Source of the DNA: Halocaridina rubra
Lineage: Eukaryota > Arthropoda > Malacostraca > Decapoda > Atyidae
NCBI GenBank assembly: GCA_037179515.1
Contig: JAXCGZ010005690.1
Span: 153,905 to 217,904 of the forward strand
Length of the DNA: 64,000 nucleotides
Reading direction: 5' to 3'
Below, one piece after another: positions 63,106-64,000 of the stretch. The stretch's first letter is position 1. Each line of letters starts with the position of its first letter. Below the pieces are notes generated by a model. That model saw nothing but the letters and a program-made list of their open reading frames with translations, made no database searches and was not told the DNA's origin. Made by a program: the position numbers and the translations under genes.

Positions 63106-64000
63106 TAGTTACCTAATTATAATGCCATAATTGTACCTGCGGGAAAGAGGCCCATGCTCGTAACTTCCCGTTTCCTTATCGATGTGTGTGTGTGTGTGAT
63201 TACCTAATTGTGATTACCTAATTGTGTTTACGGGAAAGAGCCCAAAGCTCGTATCTTCCCGTCTCCTGATCGGTTCCATTTTATACTTAGTCATACTTAT
63301 CATACCTGTCCTTAAAACTATGGATTGAGATAGCATTAACTACCTCCTCGCTTAGCCAATTCCAATTATCAACTACTCTTACACTGAAAAAGTATTTCCT
63401 TACATCCTGCAAAGAAGTTTTCTTACGAAGCTTCAAACTATGACCTCTAGTTCTAGAGCCAGCCATATCAAAATATCGATCCCTATCCACTCTATCATAA
63501 CCATGAAGGAATTTAAAGACTGTCACCATATCCCCCCCTCACTCTTCTAGCTTCGAGTGATGGTAAGTCTAATTCCCTCAGCCTCTCATCATAACTGAGA
63601 TTGCGTATTTCTGGCCACCAGTTTCGTGGCATGTCTTTGAACTTTTTCAAGCTTAGCTATGTGCTTTTTCAAGTGCGGATTCCAAAAGGGGGGCTGCATA
63701 TTCGAGTTTTGGCCTCACATAGGTTACATAAATATTTCTGAACATTTCCTTGTCCATGTGCCTGAAGGCTACCCTTACATTTGATAAGAATGCGTATGCT
63801 GCCCTTACTATGCCATTATATGTATTTCTGGAGACAAATCTGCCAGTATGTTTACTCCTAGATCTCGCTCATTTTCTGTCTCTTGAAGTTGTACTCCAGC
63901 CACCGAGTAGTCAAGCTTGGGCCTTCTTGCACTTGTACCCATTCTCATTACCTTACATTTTGAAGTATTGAATTTCATTAGCCACTTTTCTGACCACTCT
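63106..64000 (-). mobile_element. CR1/L2-like LINE, runs off the window, with a second 3' end stub
   Basis: 63199-64000 is the C-terminal region and 3' end (frame 63529-63287, MVTVFKFLHGYDRVDRDRYF) with single-base insertions near 63535, 63615 and 63690 that break the frame. To its left, 63106-63182 is another, more diverged 3' end (TTACCTAATTATAATGCCAT, GCGGGAAAGAGGCCCATGCT), separated by a short (GT)n. Confidence 0.88.

Overview
The window looks like nuclear DNA of an arthropod, most likely a decapod crustacean. The evidence is a many-exon gene with canonical GT-AG introns and an insect-like protein, very low GC, hundreds of bases of (TA)n, (GT)n and (GA)n, and many LINE, SINE, pogo and Harbinger copies. 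The species assignment is inference; nothing here is bacterial.

One gene dominates. On the minus strand, from 36659 down to 2103, I traced 25 coding exons of the CYFIP/Sra-1 subunit of the WAVE regulatory complex. Every intron phase agrees from the start codon to the TAA, giving about 1,283 residues with a 23-codon optional exon and 1,260 without it. That exon (17784-17716) lies immediately after the residues that form the Rac1 A site in human CYFIP1. The D-site YGSPG motif is conserved and its last glycine codon is split by an intron.

Upstream on the same strand, four more exons (53836 to 39998) encode a proline-, serine- and tyrosine-rich protein I do not recognise. Its last exon can splice in frame into the first CYFIP exon, so it is either a separate gene ending at an in-frame TAA or an N-terminal extension of about 328 residues on CYFIP.

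The rest is repeats. Introns of CYFIP hold tandem minisatellites (periods about 30-125 bp), tRNA-type SINEs, a second dispersed short repeat, pogo-type MITEs, an entire but decayed Tigger/pogo transposon (20866-23187) and RTE fragments. Introns of the upstream gene hold a CR1/L2-like LINE family in both orientations. These include a mirrored LINE-microsatellite-SINE palindrome centred near 45.5 kb and a decayed RTE LINE (50395-53245). Beyond 53.9 kb there is no supported gene: a Harbinger remnant sits inside a LINE 3' end, a TTAGGTT-starting tandem array contains (TA)n expansions, and further LINE copies run to the window edge.
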